In this document: piece after piece, positions 26,202 to 34,829 of the stretch
Layout of the letters: each line of letters starts with the position of its first letter
How positions within the stretch are numbered: the stretch's first letter is position 1
Source of the DNA: Curtobacterium sp. MCLR17_032
GTDB taxonomy: Bacteria; Actinomycetota; Actinomycetes; Actinomycetales; Microbacteriaceae
DNA: 64,000 bases
Reading direction: 5' to 3'
NCBI RefSeq assembly: GCF_003234795.2
Contig: NZ_CP126268.1
Coordinates: forward strand, 496,001 to 560,000
Translations under genes and position numbers: made by a program
Notes under the pieces: model-generated
The model's input: the letters and a program-made list of their open reading frames with translations, nothing else
The model's database searches: none
What the model was told of the DNA's origin: nothing

Positions 26202-26389
26202 ACACCACCGTCGTCGGCATGGCCGTCGGGGCGGTCCTGGCGGTCGTCGCCCTGACGCTCGGGTTCTGGGCGTTCGTCGTGGTCGCCGTCGCGATCGCAC
26301 TCGGTGGATTGATCGGGCGGATCGTCAGCGGTGACGTCGACGTCCGTCGTCTCCTCGACGTCCTCCGCGGGCGTCGGAGTTCCTCGTGA
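26198..26389 (+). CDS. Small membrane protein of the Asp23 cluster
   Basis: 63-aa protein made of one long or two short hydrophobic helices (VVGMAVGAVLAVVALTLGF and WAFVVVAVAIALGGLIG) followed by a basic tail DVRRLLDVLRGRR. It resembles the DUF2273-type small proteins that sit beside Asp23 genes. The GTG start overlaps the Asp23 stop, and its stop overlaps the next GTG. Confidence 0.75.
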   Translation: MNTTVVGMAVGAVLAVVALTLGFWAFVVVAVAIALGGLIGRIVSGDVDVRRLLDVLRGRRSSS

Positions 26390-26727
26390 GCGCAGCCGCG
26401 CTGCCCGGCACCGACCGGATCGCGACGCCTGCCCTCGTCCACACCGCGCAGGCCGTCGCCGCCGAGGCGCTCCGGGCACCCCTCCGGGAGGTCCGTGCCC
26501 GGGTCGTCGACGACGGTCGCGGTGCACTGGCGGTCGAGGTCACCAGCCCGCTGACCCTGCCCGCGCTCGGCTCGCACGCGGTCCCCGACGAGCCCGTCCT
26601 CGCGACGGCGCACCGGGCCCGCGCCGCGATCGCCGAGCGGTTCCGGACGATCACCGGACGGAAGGTCGAGCGCGTCTCGGTGACGTTCTCGTCCGCCGTG
26701 CTGGACGTGCCGCGGAGGGTCCGGTGA
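26386..26727 (+). CDS. Asp23-like cytosolic protein (hypothetical)
   Basis: 113-aa protein with an Asp23-like alternation: RARVVDDGRGALAVEVTSPL, then AHRARAAIAERFRTITGRKVERVSVTF. No membrane segment is seen. It is shorter than Asp23 and lacks its N-terminal helix, so it may be a partner subunit. It is coupled by GTGA overlaps on both sides. Confidence 0.65.
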   Translation: MSAAALPGTDRIATPALVHTAQAVAAEALRAPLREVRARVVDDGRGALAVEVTSPLTLPALGSHAVPDEPVLATAHRARAAIAERFRTITGRKVERVSVTFSSAVLDVPRRVR

Positions 26728-27422
26728 GCCCGGCAGGCACGAGTCCGGCAGACATGCGTCCGGCAGACACGCTTCCGTCGAGCACGAGTGACAGGAGCAG
26801 TGCCGCGCCCGGGTCGGGGCCCGTCACGAAGGCCCCACCGGCAGACGCGGATCGCTTCCTGCGCCGCATCGTCCGTCGCGAGACCTCGGCGCCCCGGACC
26901 CCCACCGTCGTCGTCGCGATGGTCCTGCTCCTGGTGGTCGCCGCGGCCGTCGGGACCGCCGCGGTCGTGGCGCTGCTGGACGAGCGCATCGCCGGCGTCG
27001 ACCCCCGTGCCGTCGTGGACGCCGCAGTCCGTGTCCCGGCCGGTCTGCTCGACGCGGTGGTCGTCGCCATCGGTGCAGTGGTCGCCCTGCTCGGCCTCTG
27101 GTTCCTGCTGCACGGGGTCCTGCCCGCGCGTCGACCCCGGCACGCGATCCGCTCCGCCCGGCTCGGCGTGGTCGTCGACGACGAGGTCCTGGCCTCCGCC
27201 GCGGCCCGCGCCGCACGCTCGGCCACCCGCCTGGCACCGGACGCGGCCGTCGGCTCGGTCGGCCGACGGACGCTCGACGTCGTCCTGTTGCCGGCCTCCG
27301 GCGTGGACGTCGCCGTGGTCGCCGCCACCGAGGCCGTCGAACGCGAACTGGCTGCCGTCGACGCCGTCCCGCCGCTCGCTGCCCGGGTGCGCGTCCGCTC
27401 GACCGGTCGGATCGACGGATGA
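26724..27422 (+). CDS. DUF6286-like membrane protein of the Asp23 cluster
   Basis: 232-aa protein. A Ser/Pro/Asp-rich N-terminus with repeated PAD motifs is followed by two hydrophobic helices (TVVVAMVLLLVVAAAVGTA and LLDAVVVAIGAVVALLGLW) and a C-terminal domain of about 85 residues (SARLGVVVDDEVLASAAAR onward). The arrangement matches the DUF6286 proteins found in actinobacterial Asp23 loci. GTG 26724 overlaps the previous stop; its own stop overlaps ATG 27419. Confidence 0.7.
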   Translation: MSPAGTSPADMRPADTLPSSTSDRSSAAPGSGPVTKAPPADADRFLRRIVRRETSAPRTPTVVVAMVLLLVVAAAVGTAAVVALLDERIAGVDPRAVVDAAVRVPAGLLDAVVVAIGAVVALLGLWFLLHGVLPARRPRHAIRSARLGVVVDDEVLASAAARAARSATRLAPDAAVGSVGRRTLDVVLLPASGVDVAVVAATEAVERELAAVDAVPPLAARVRVRSTGRIDG

Positions 27423-28000
27423 ACGGCACGAACCGCACGCTCGGCCGCGTCGTCCTGGTGCTGGTCGGGCTGGTGTTCCTGGCGCTCGGCACCGCCGCCG
27501 TGCTGGTGCAGACGCTGCCCGCCGCGGCGGACGTCTGGCGCACGGCAGCGGACCGGACGCTCGGCGGCCTCCGCACCGGTGCGGCCGACACCTCGGCGTG
27601 GTGGTGGGCGCTCGGCGGTGCCGTCGTCCTGGGCGTCCTCGCGCTCCTCGTCCTCGGTTCGATCGGGGGTGGCCGGACCGGCACCGTGCTCGAGGACGAC
27701 GGGCCCGACGGCGGGCTGCCCGGGCAGGTCCGGATCGAGGCGGCAGCCGTCGAGCACGCCCTCTCGGCCGCGATCACGCCGCTGCCGCAGGTCGCGTCCC
27801 TGGCGGTCGACGTCCGCCGCGTCCGCCGCCTCACCGCCGTCCGGATCGTCGTCCGCACCCGCCGCGGGGCACCACCCCGGGAGGTCGTCGACCGGGTCGA
27901 GGACGTCGTCCGCGACCTGGACGCACTGCTCGGGCAGCGACTGCCGGTGCTGCTCCGGATCGTCCGCGGCGGATCGTCGCGGCCCGACCGGGTGCGCTGA
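27419..28000 (+). CDS. AmaP-like alkaline-shock membrane anchor
   Basis: 193-aa protein with two N-terminal hydrophobic helices (VVLVLVGLVFLALGTAAVL and WALGGAVVLGVLALLVLG) and a cytoplasmic domain of about 110 residues (GQVRIEAAAVEHALSAAI onward). This is the layout of AmaP, which tethers Asp23 to the membrane. Last of the overlapping chain; the APH-like gene starts 3 nt after its stop. Confidence 0.7.
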   Translation: MNGTNRTLGRVVLVLVGLVFLALGTAAVLVQTLPAAADVWRTAADRTLGGLRTGAADTSAWWWALGGAVVLGVLALLVLGSIGGGRTGTVLEDDGPDGGLPGQVRIEAAAVEHALSAAITPLPQVASLAVDVRRVRRLTAVRIVVRTRRGAPPREVVDRVEDVVRDLDALLGQRLPVLLRIVRGGSSRPDRVR

Positions 28001-28003
28001 GCC

Positions 28004-28819
28004 GTGGCGCCGACCGACGACCTCGCCGGCCGCGGCGGGCAGCCGGATGCGCCGGTGACCGTGCCGGATGCCGTCGCCGAACTCGCCGCCGGCCGGACCC
28101 TCGTGCCGGTGTGGGTGAACACCGCGGGTGGGAAGACCTTCCGGATCGGACCGTCCCCCGACCGTGCCGAAGGGTACGTGAAGTGGGTCCCGCCGCACTA
28201 CGCGCCGTGGGTCGCCGCGGAGGTCGCGCGCCTGCAGTGGGCCGGCCGATGGCTCACCGTGCCGGATGTCGTCGAGCACGGAGCGGACGGGTCCGGCGCC
28301 TGGATGGTCACCCGGCCCGTCGTCGGCTGGAGCGCGGTCGACCCGCGGTGGCACGACGACCCGCGCACGGCGGTCATCGCGGTCGGTGAGGGGCTGCGGG
28401 CGCTGCACGAGACCCTGCCCGTGGCCGCCTGTCCGTTCTTCTGGTCGACCGACGAACGGGTCGACCGTGCACGGGCAGCGGGGCGGGACGTCGACGCGAT
28501 GGGGTCGACGCCGGAGACCGACCAGCTGGTCGTCTGCCACGGGGACGCCTGCACGCCGAACACGCTGGTCGGCGACGACGGCCGGTGGGTCGGGCACGTG
28601 GACCTGGGCGACCTCGGGGTCGCGGACCGGTGGGCGGACCTGGCGGTGGCGTCGATGAGTCTCGGCTGGAACCACGGACCCGGCTGGGACGACCTGTTCC
28701 ACGAGGCGTACGGGGTGCCGCAGGACCGGGACCGGACCGCCTGGTACCGGATGCTGTGGGAGCTGGACGTCGACGACGTGGACGACCCGCGGGGTGCGGC
28801 AGGAGCCTCCCGGCCCTGA
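28004..28819 (+). CDS. APH-type phosphotransferase (aminoglycoside phosphotransferase-like)
   Basis: 271-aa kinase-like protein. The catalytic loop VVCHGDACTPNTLV and metal site GHVDLGDLGVADRWADLA follow the APH(3') pattern (HGD...N, D). An N-terminal lobe with KTFRIG and EGYVKWVPPHYAPW is present. Chromosomal actinobacterial members are mostly of unknown substrate, so antibiotic resistance should not be assumed. The GTG lies 3 nt after the AmaP-like stop, implying cotranscription with the stress cluster. Confidence 0.8.
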   Translation: MAPTDDLAGRGGQPDAPVTVPDAVAELAAGRTLVPVWVNTAGGKTFRIGPSPDRAEGYVKWVPPHYAPWVAAEVARLQWAGRWLTVPDVVEHGADGSGAWMVTRPVVGWSAVDPRWHDDPRTAVIAVGEGLRALHETLPVAACPFFWSTDERVDRARAAGRDVDAMGSTPETDQLVVCHGDACTPNTLVGDDGRWVGHVDLGDLGVADRWADLAVASMSLGWNHGPGWDDLFHEAYGVPQDRDRTAWYRMLWELDVDDVDDPRGAAGASRP

Positions 28820-28838
28820 CCGGACGACTGGCCGCGAC

Positions 28839-28940
28839 GACGGGCCGGGCCGCGGTGACGGGCCGGGCCGCGGTGACGGGCCGGGCCGCGGTGACGGGCC
28901 GGGCCGCGGTGACGGGCCGGGCCGCGGTGACGGGCCGGGT
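28839..28940. repeat. 18-bp tandem repeat, 5.7 copies
   Basis: Five identical 18-bp units (28839-28856, -28874, -28892, -28910, -28928) plus 12 bases of a sixth. It fills the gap between two convergent genes, starting 20 nt after the APH-like stop. Perfect identity between units indicates recent expansion. No terminator is otherwise seen here. Confidence 0.92.
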
Positions 28941-28957
28941 CGAGCCGCCGACGCGGT

Positions 28958-30316
28958 CTAGAAGCCGACGCCCCGTGCGGCCATGAAGCCGACCGGGTTC
29001 ACCGTGCCGCCGCCGACGTGCGTCTCGAAGTGCAGGTGGCACCCGGTCGAGTTGCCGGTCGAGCCGACGAGGGCGACGAGCGCACCCGCCCCGACCTGCT
29101 GCCCGGGGGAGACCCGGAAGCCGCCGTCGACGATGTGGCCGTACGCGGTCTTGACGCCGCCACCGTGGTCGATGCGGACGTAGTTGCCGTACCCGCCGTA
29201 GCGGCCGACGTACTCCACCGTGCCGGCGGACGCGGCGACGATCGGAGTGGAGCAACCGCTGCCCAGGTCGAGGCCGTCGTGCATGGCGACCGCGCCGGTG
29301 TAGGGGTTCACACGGACCCCGTAGCCGCTGGTGATCCAGCCGCCGGCGGGACGGACCCAGCCCGACCCGGAGCCCGAGCCGACGGGGGCGCCACCGCCAC
29401 CACCGGAGGACGAACCGCCACCGCCGCCGCCGCCCTGGTTCGCGGCGGCTGCGGCGGCCGCAGCCTGCTGGGCACGGAGCTGACGGGCGATCTCGGCCTC
29501 GAGCGCCTTGCGCTTGCGCTCTTCCTCCGCCTTGCGGATCCGCTCGCCCTTCTCGTACTGCGCCTCGGTCGTGGCGCGACCCGAGGTCAGCGAGGTGAGC
29601 TGCGCTTCGAGCCGGGACTTGTTGCCCTCTTGCTCGTCGGTGGCGGCCTGCGCCCGGTCGGAGGCGGCCTGCGCCTCGCCCATCCGGTCCTGCGCGGCCT
29701 GGGCCAGGTCGGCGAGCTTCAGCGCTGCGCGGTCGGCCTGGGCGGTGAGGGACCGGGCGACGGAGGCGTCGGTGGTGGCCGCGGTCTCGACGCGTTCGGC
29801 CTGCTCGGACAGCTTGCTCAGCGCCCCGAGGTCGTAGAGCAGGTCGCGGGAGTCCTCGCCGCCGGTGATCACGCTGGTGGTGACGTCGGCGCCGCCGGAG
29901 CGGGCCATCTGCGCGGCGAACCGACCGGCCTGCGCGGCGCTGGCCTCGGCGATCTCGGCGTGCTCCTCGGCGTCGTCGCGGAGGGCCTGCTCCTTCTCTG
30001 CCGCACGGAGGGCCTTGCGCTGCGCGGCCTCGAACACCTGCCCCAGCCGCTCGGCCTCGGCCTTCGCAGCGTCGGCTCTGTCGGACAACTCCGCGATGAG
30101 GCCGCGGATCTCGACGATCTGCGACTGCTTCGCGGACTCCTTGCCACGGGCCGCGACGACGTCGTCCCACGACGGGTACGAGGCCGCCTGGGCGACCGGC
30201 GCGTCGAGGACCAGCGAGCCGACCAGGCCGACGATCGCGAGCGCGGTGGCGAGCAGGCGTCGGCGGCCCGGCGAGGCGGAGCGGGGACGGGGAGCGGGGA
30301 CCACGGAGCGAGACAT
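28958..30316 (-). CDS. M23 family murein endopeptidase with coiled coil
   Basis: 452-aa secreted cell-wall hydrolase. Signal peptide up to VAQAASYPSW; long coiled coil (about 55-280, rich in Ala/Glu/Arg/Gln); Gly/Ser-rich linker near 300; LytM domain at the C-terminus with zinc ligands in MHDGLDLGS and CHLHFE plus YGHI. The catalytic residues are intact, unlike the degenerate EnvC/NlpD activators. The coiled coil suggests regulation by a partner such as FtsEX (inference). The start is at an ATG with only a weak ribosome site. Confidence 0.88.
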   Translation of the reverse strand: MSRSVVPAPRPRSASPGRRRLLATALAIVGLVGSLVLDAPVAQAASYPSWDDVVAARGKESAKQSQIVEIRGLIAELSDRADAAKAEAERLGQVFEAAQRKALRAAEKEQALRDDAEEHAEIAEASAAQAGRFAAQMARSGGADVTTSVITGGEDSRDLLYDLGALSKLSEQAERVETAATTDASVARSLTAQADRAALKLADLAQAAQDRMGEAQAASDRAQAATDEQEGNKSRLEAQLTSLTSGRATTEAQYEKGERIRKAEEERKRKALEAEIARQLRAQQAAAAAAAANQGGGGGGGSSSGGGGGAPVGSGSGSGWVRPAGGWITSGYGVRVNPYTGAVAMHDGLDLGSGCSTPIVAASAGTVEYVGRYGGYGNYVRIDHGGGVKTAYGHIVDGGFRVSPGQQVGAGALVALVGSTGNSTGCHLHFETHVGGGTVNPVGFMAARGVGF

Positions 30317-30367
30317 CGGAACGGAGCCTATACATCCACACAGGTGGAACCCTGCGGCGACGCTCCG

Positions 30368-30417
30368 CTGTGGAGGACTCGGGCACGCAGGTCGGCCTGT
30401 GGAGGACGAGTACCCCG
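30368..30417. repeat. Direct repeat CTGTGGAGGAC (2 copies) upstream of the M23 gene
   Basis: Copies at 30368-30378 and 30397-30407, 29 nt apart, about 50-90 nt upstream of the M23 start on its 5' side. The second runs into GACGAGTACCCCG (30405-30417), which recurs exactly at 61669-61681. Function unknown. Confidence 0.5.
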
Positions 30418-30442
30418 CTGCAGAGCCCGCTGGCCGCCGGGC

Positions 30443-32128
30443 TCAGAACCCCCGGTCGCGCAGGATCTGCTCCGCCGACCCGACGACCCGCTGCCGCAGC
30501 ACTTCCGCGCCCCGGGTGCCCGCGTAGTCGTAGACGTCGTACCCGGTGCAGTGCGTGATCGTCGCCGGGCGGCCGAGCGAGTCCTCGACCGGCGTGGTCC
30601 AGACGTCCCCGGACCCGATCACGACGTAGTCCGGTCGCGCGTCCCGGTAGGCGCCGAGGTCGACGAGCCACGGGTACGTGTCGAACGAGTCGCGGACCTG
30701 CAGCAGCCGGACGTCCTGCTCGGCGTAGGCGGCGAGCGGACGCACGGTCCAGAACTGGCCGACGCCGACCGGGTCCCGCCCGTCGCTCCGCTGCGCGTCG
30801 ACCCAGCGGTCCAGGCAGGTCACCGGTGTGTACTGCGCCACGGCGACGGCCCGGACGGTGCCCGGTGTCACGGCGACGCCGAGGACGAGCACCGCTGCGG
30901 CCGCGACCGCCAGCGCGGTCCGCAGGCCGCGCACCGGTCGGTGCACCCGGGTACGGCGGACCGCGGTGCGGGTGAGCTCGCACACCGCGACGACGGCGAG
31001 CAGCGGCATCGCGACGACCGGCTCGAGGTAGCGCGGCGTCTCCGACCCGGCGACGACCACCCCGACGGACACCGCCACGATGGTCACGAGGGGCAGCGCG
31101 GTCGCCACGAGCACCGTCCGGGAGGTCCGTGCACGCCAGGCCCAGACCGTGCCGCCCGCGCTGAGCAGCACCCCGAGCAGCATCAGGAGCAGCCCGGCGT
31201 CCCCAGCCGCCGACGCCGCCCGGTCGTCGGTGAGCGACGCGAAGAAGGCCGCGGTCGCCCCGGCCTGCTCCGGGTGCACGTAGGTCGAGGGGTCGAGCGA
31301 GACGAAGGGCCGCAGCGGGATCCGCAGGAGGTACCCGACGACCGCCCCGAGCGTCAGCGTCGCCGCCACCCAGACTGCCGGTCGCCAGGGCACGCGGCGG
31401 GCGAGTGCGAGCAACGCCAGCGTGACGACGACCGGTGCCGCCGACCACGGCACGTACAGCGGGTTGGAGGCCGTGCTCAGCGCCGCCACGAGGCCGAGCG
31501 TCACGAGGACGGGGACCGACGCACGCCCGGTCCGGACCGCGCGGAGCACCAGGACGGCGGTCCCGAGCATCGCGAGCACCGCGCCGTAGTAGTAGGTCGT
31601 GGTGAGGAGGAGCGAGGCCAGCTCGAGCGAGGTCGCGGTCGCCGACGACTCCGTGAGCACGAGCATGGTGAGCAGGACGACGGCGATCACGGACACGGCG
31701 ACGCGTGCCGGACGCGCGGCCGACGGCATGAGTTCGTTCGCAGCCGCCCGCACGAGCGCGTACACGGCGAGCAGCACGAGCACCCCGTTCAGCGCCAGCG
31801 CCTGCTGCGGGGTCGTCGTCACGGCCGCGGTCGCCAGGTACACCGGCAGCTCGGGGAAGAAGAACAGCGCCGGGGACATCGCCCACTCGAACGGCTGCCC
31901 GAGTGCGATCGAGCGTGCGACCAGCGGCAGGAGCACCGAGTCGCCGTCGTACCAGAGCAGCGTGACCCGCGCCGTGGCGAGCACGTGCCGCAGCGCCACC
32001 ATCGCGAGCACCAGGGCAAGCACGGCTCCGACGGCCTCGTGCGCGACCGCCCGGGCGAGGGCGGATCGCGGGCGGCGGTCGCCGGCCTCGATCGGTCGGA
32101 CGCCGTCCCGCGGACGGGCGAGGGGCAT
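30443..32128 (-). CDS. Polytopic membrane protein, possibly GT-C fold glycosyltransferase
   Basis: 561-aa protein with about ten to eleven hydrophobic segments up to residue 400 and a soluble C-terminal part (VDAQRSDGRDPVGVGQFW onward). An early loop LLWYDGDSVLLPLV contains acidic residues in the first extracytoplasmic loop, as in GT-C glycosyltransferases, but no diagnostic motif was identified. ATG 32128 (MPLARPRDG) is preferred to the frame start at 32194, which would reach the pyrE promoter. It is monocistronic. Confidence 0.6.
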   Translation of the reverse strand: MPLARPRDGVRPIEAGDRRPRSALARAVAHEAVGAVLALVLAMVALRHVLATARVTLLWYDGDSVLLPLVARSIALGQPFEWAMSPALFFFPELPVYLATAAVTTTPQQALALNGVLVLLAVYALVRAAANELMPSAARPARVAVSVIAVVLLTMLVLTESSATATSLELASLLLTTTYYYGAVLAMLGTAVLVLRAVRTGRASVPVLVTLGLVAALSTASNPLYVPWSAAPVVVTLALLALARRVPWRPAVWVAATLTLGAVVGYLLRIPLRPFVSLDPSTYVHPEQAGATAAFFASLTDDRAASAAGDAGLLLMLLGVLLSAGGTVWAWRARTSRTVLVATALPLVTIVAVSVGVVVAGSETPRYLEPVVAMPLLAVVAVCELTRTAVRRTRVHRPVRGLRTALAVAAAAVLVLGVAVTPGTVRAVAVAQYTPVTCLDRWVDAQRSDGRDPVGVGQFWTVRPLAAYAEQDVRLLQVRDSFDTYPWLVDLGAYRDARPDYVVIGSGDVWTTPVEDSLGRPATITHCTGYDVYDYAGTRGAEVLRQRVVGSAEQILRDRGF

Positions 32129-32239
32129 GACCGGAGCGTACCGGCGTCGGCATCGGAGCAGCCGGACAGTGCGCCCTGCGGGAGTGCACAGCACAGCCGG
32201 GTGGGCGCGGAACGGCGGTCGCCGCTACCCTTGACCCTC

Positions 32240-32791
32240 GTGACCCACGCGCGCGAGCAGTTGATCGAGCACATCAAGGCCGATGCGGTCTTCCACGGCG
32301 ACTTCACGCTGACCAGCGGGAAGCAGGCGTCGTACTACATCGACCTCCGCAAGGTGAGCCTCGACCACCGCGTCGCGCCGCTGATCGGCCAGGTGATGAC
32401 CGACCTCATCGCGAGCATCCCGGACGTCGACGCCGTCGGTGGTCTGACGATGGGCGCCGACCCGATCGCGAGCGCCGTGCTGCACCAGTCGGCAGCGCGC
32501 GGTGGTTCGTACGACGCCTTCGTCGTCCGCAAGGAGCCGAAGGACCACGGCCGCGGCCGCCAGGTCGAGGGCCCGGACGTCCGCGGCAAGCGCGTCATCG
32601 TGCTCGAGGACACCTCGACCACCGGCGGCTCGCCCCTCAAGGCCGCCGAAGCACTCGAGCGTGAGGGCGCCGTCATCGCCGCCGTCGCCGTCGTCGTCGA
32701 CCGGGACACCGGCGCCAAGGAGAAGATCGAGGCAGCCGGCTACCCCTACCTCGCGGCGATCGGGCTGGCCGACCTGGGGCTGTCCGCGTGA
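32240..32791 (+). CDS. pyrE: Orotate phosphoribosyltransferase
   Basis: 183-aa enzyme of pyrimidine synthesis making OMP from orotate and PRPP. Seen: FTLTSGKQASYYIDLR, GLTMGADPIASAV, VRKEPKDHGRGRQVEG and the PRPP loop VIVLEDTSTTGGSP. GTG 32240 is the start; the open frame continues far upstream as an antisense shadow of the membrane protein. Its stop overlaps the start of the acidic membrane protein. No other pyr genes are present nearby. Confidence 0.93.
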   Translation: MTHAREQLIEHIKADAVFHGDFTLTSGKQASYYIDLRKVSLDHRVAPLIGQVMTDLIASIPDVDAVGGLTMGADPIASAVLHQSAARGGSYDAFVVRKEPKDHGRGRQVEGPDVRGKRVIVLEDTSTTGGSPLKAAEALEREGAVIAAVAVVVDRDTGAKEKIEAAGYPYLAAIGLADLGLSA

Positions 32792-34731
32792 CCGAGGAGC
32801 GTCCGGAGGGGCGCGACGAGTCCGACCGGTCGGTCGCGCCCGAAGACGGGGGCGACGGACAGGAGGCTCGGCGCGGTCCCGATCCGGACGCTCCGTTCCA
32901 CGGTCTCCGCAGTGCGGCCGACATCTTCGGTGCGCCGATCACGGAAGAGGAGTGGCCGTCCCGCCGCGAGCGTCGGGAGGCCGAACGGGCCGCCCGGCAG
33001 GCGGGGCAGCCCGAACCCGAGCCCTTCACCGCCCCGGCCTCCGTGCCCGCGTCAGCCCCGCAGGCGGACCACGAGCAGGCCGACCACGAGCCGCACGCCG
33101 ACGAGACCGATGAACCCGATGAACCCGCTGCCGCGGTCGACCCTGCGGCGACCCAGGCGATCTCGATGCCCGAGCAACTCGCCCTGCCCGGTGGCGTCGC
33201 CGGCCGGGTACCGCCGCCTGCTGCCGTGCCGCCGGTGTCGAACGCGCCGGACCCCCGTGCCATCACGCTGCCGACCGCGCGCTCGGACCGCGACCTCCGT
33301 GCTGCCGAGGCCCGGGCGATCGAGGACGAGCGCCGCCGCACCGACCCGGACGGCGTCGGCCGTGACGACGTCGACTGGCTCGGCCGGGCCCGTCCGTCCG
33401 CGACACCGCTGCCGCCCGAGTCCGTGCAGTCCGCGCCGGTGCCCCCGTCGTTCCGCGGCGGTCCGGACGCGCAGCCGCTCGGGGTGCAGGACGCGCTGCC
33501 GCCGACGTCCGAGCCGCCGACCTTCACGGAGCTCCTCCGCCTGGGCGACGACGTCGACGCCGCTCCCCAGGCTGACCGTCCCTTCGACTGGTCCCTGCTG
33601 GACGACCAGACCGGCGAGGTCCCGACGACCCTGACCCGCGACGCGTTCGACACGAACCTGGTCGCGGCGGAGTCCTGGGCGACCGGCACCGGCCTGGGCG
33701 CCGAACCCGTCGAGGAGTCGGCGAGTGCGTCCGCCGCACCCGCTGCCTCGGTTCCCCCGGGCGCTGTCACCCCGACGGCGGGCACCGTGCCGGACCACGA
33801 CTGGGCCGACGAGCGGACCACCCCCTCGGGCTCGAGCTGGTCCCTCAGCGACGACGCGGCCCGTACCGGCGAGGTCTTCCCCGGCGACGTGGACGTCGTG
33901 GTCCCTCGTGACACGACGGTCGACGCGCCGGACGCCGACACCCGCGCCGCCGACGCCAACGACGACGCCGACGACGACCTGGCCGACGACGGCGGTTCCG
34001 CCCCGACGGCTGCGTTCTCCCCGCGGTCCGCCGCCGCGGTCCCGCCGCCCGCAGTCCCGTCGCCCTCGGTACTGCCGACCCCCGAGGTGCCGTGGTGGGA
34101 AGCCGACGACGACGGCACCGACCGACGATCGGCCGTCCCACCGCTCGTGGAGCCCGCACGGCAGGAGCCGGCACGCCAGGACCCCGCACGCCAGAGCGCC
34201 GCACCGCAGGACCACGCCGCCGCGTGGCCGATGCCGGACTGGCAGACGCCGACGGCAGCGGGCCCCGCCGGTGACGACGACGGCACGCCGGGCCCGCGCG
34301 GCCTGGCGCCCGAGGACATCGACCAGTCCGAGTGGCAGGGCCGCGAGACGAGCGACACCGGCGTCATCAAGGACCTGTTCGGCACCGAGGCGATCCAGCA
34401 ACTCCGCGACGCCAGCCCCCGGGAGGACACCAGCACCCGGATGATGCCCGCCGTCGCCCGACCCGAGCAGCCCGCAGCAGCAGGCCCCGGAGCGAACGCG
34501 GCCGATCGCGACAACTTCATCAACGAGGGCTTCGCCCGCCTGCAGAACGAGGGGCGTCGCGGCAAACAGCTCCTGGTCTACGGCTCGATCGCGATCATCG
34601 TGGTGCTGCTGGTCCTCGTGCTGCTCATCACCACGTGGATCCGCGGCAACACCATCGACGACCACCCGGCGTCCCCGTCGAGCAGCCCGGCCGCAGCGCT
34701 CTCGGTGCAGCCGCCCGGCAGCGGCGGCTGA
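32788..34731 (+). CDS. Acidic, largely disordered protein with C-terminal membrane helix
   Basis: 647-aa hypothetical protein. Residues 1-590 are rich in Asp, Glu, Pro and Ala with short repeats (for example PARQEPARQDPARQ near 450) and no domain I recognise. One hydrophobic helix near 600-622 (LLVYGSIAIIVVLLVLVLL) leaves a short Ser/Pro tail outside. The first 60 residues (FHGLRSAADIFGAPITEEEW) look more conserved and may be a short binding motif. The GTG start overlaps the pyrE stop. Function unknown; the layout suggests a tail-anchored scaffold. Confidence 0.75.
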   Translation: MTEERPEGRDESDRSVAPEDGGDGQEARRGPDPDAPFHGLRSAADIFGAPITEEEWPSRRERREAERAARQAGQPEPEPFTAPASVPASAPQADHEQADHEPHADETDEPDEPAAAVDPAATQAISMPEQLALPGGVAGRVPPPAAVPPVSNAPDPRAITLPTARSDRDLRAAEARAIEDERRRTDPDGVGRDDVDWLGRARPSATPLPPESVQSAPVPPSFRGGPDAQPLGVQDALPPTSEPPTFTELLRLGDDVDAAPQADRPFDWSLLDDQTGEVPTTLTRDAFDTNLVAAESWATGTGLGAEPVEESASASAAPAASVPPGAVTPTAGTVPDHDWADERTTPSGSSWSLSDDAARTGEVFPGDVDVVVPRDTTVDAPDADTRAADANDDADDDLADDGGSAPTAAFSPRSAAAVPPPAVPSPSVLPTPEVPWWEADDDGTDRRSAVPPLVEPARQEPARQDPARQSAAPQDHAAAWPMPDWQTPTAAGPAGDDDGTPGPRGLAPEDIDQSEWQGRETSDTGVIKDLFGTEAIQQLRDASPREDTSTRMMPAVARPEQPAAAGPGANAADRDNFINEGFARLQNEGRRGKQLLVYGSIAIIVVLLVLVLLITTWIRGNTIDDHPASPSSSPAAALSVQPPGSGG

Positions 34732-34750
34732 CGGTCACCGACGCACCACG

Positions 34751-34800
34751 TGACGGACGGGAGGCTCCCCACCAGCTGGTGGGGAGCCTCCCGTCCGTCA
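34751..34800. terminator. 50-nt perfect palindrome, GACGGGAGGC family terminator
   Basis: Bases 34751-34775 and 34776-34800 are exact reverse complements. It separates the acidic membrane protein gene from the convergent aldo/keto reductase gene and so can serve both. Confidence 0.87.
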
Positions 34801-34829
34801 GTCGGTCGCGATCCGCGACCGTGCCCTGG

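Noticed and set aside
28004..28819. Aminoglycoside resistance gene
   Set aside because: The fold is APH-like, but the gene is embedded in a chromosomal stress operon without mobile signatures, so resistance is not claimed.
29018..32791. 1257-codon open frame ending with pyrE
   Set aside because: Only the last 183 codons, from GTG 32240, are pyrE. The rest is antisense to the M23 and membrane-protein genes, so no fusion is claimed.
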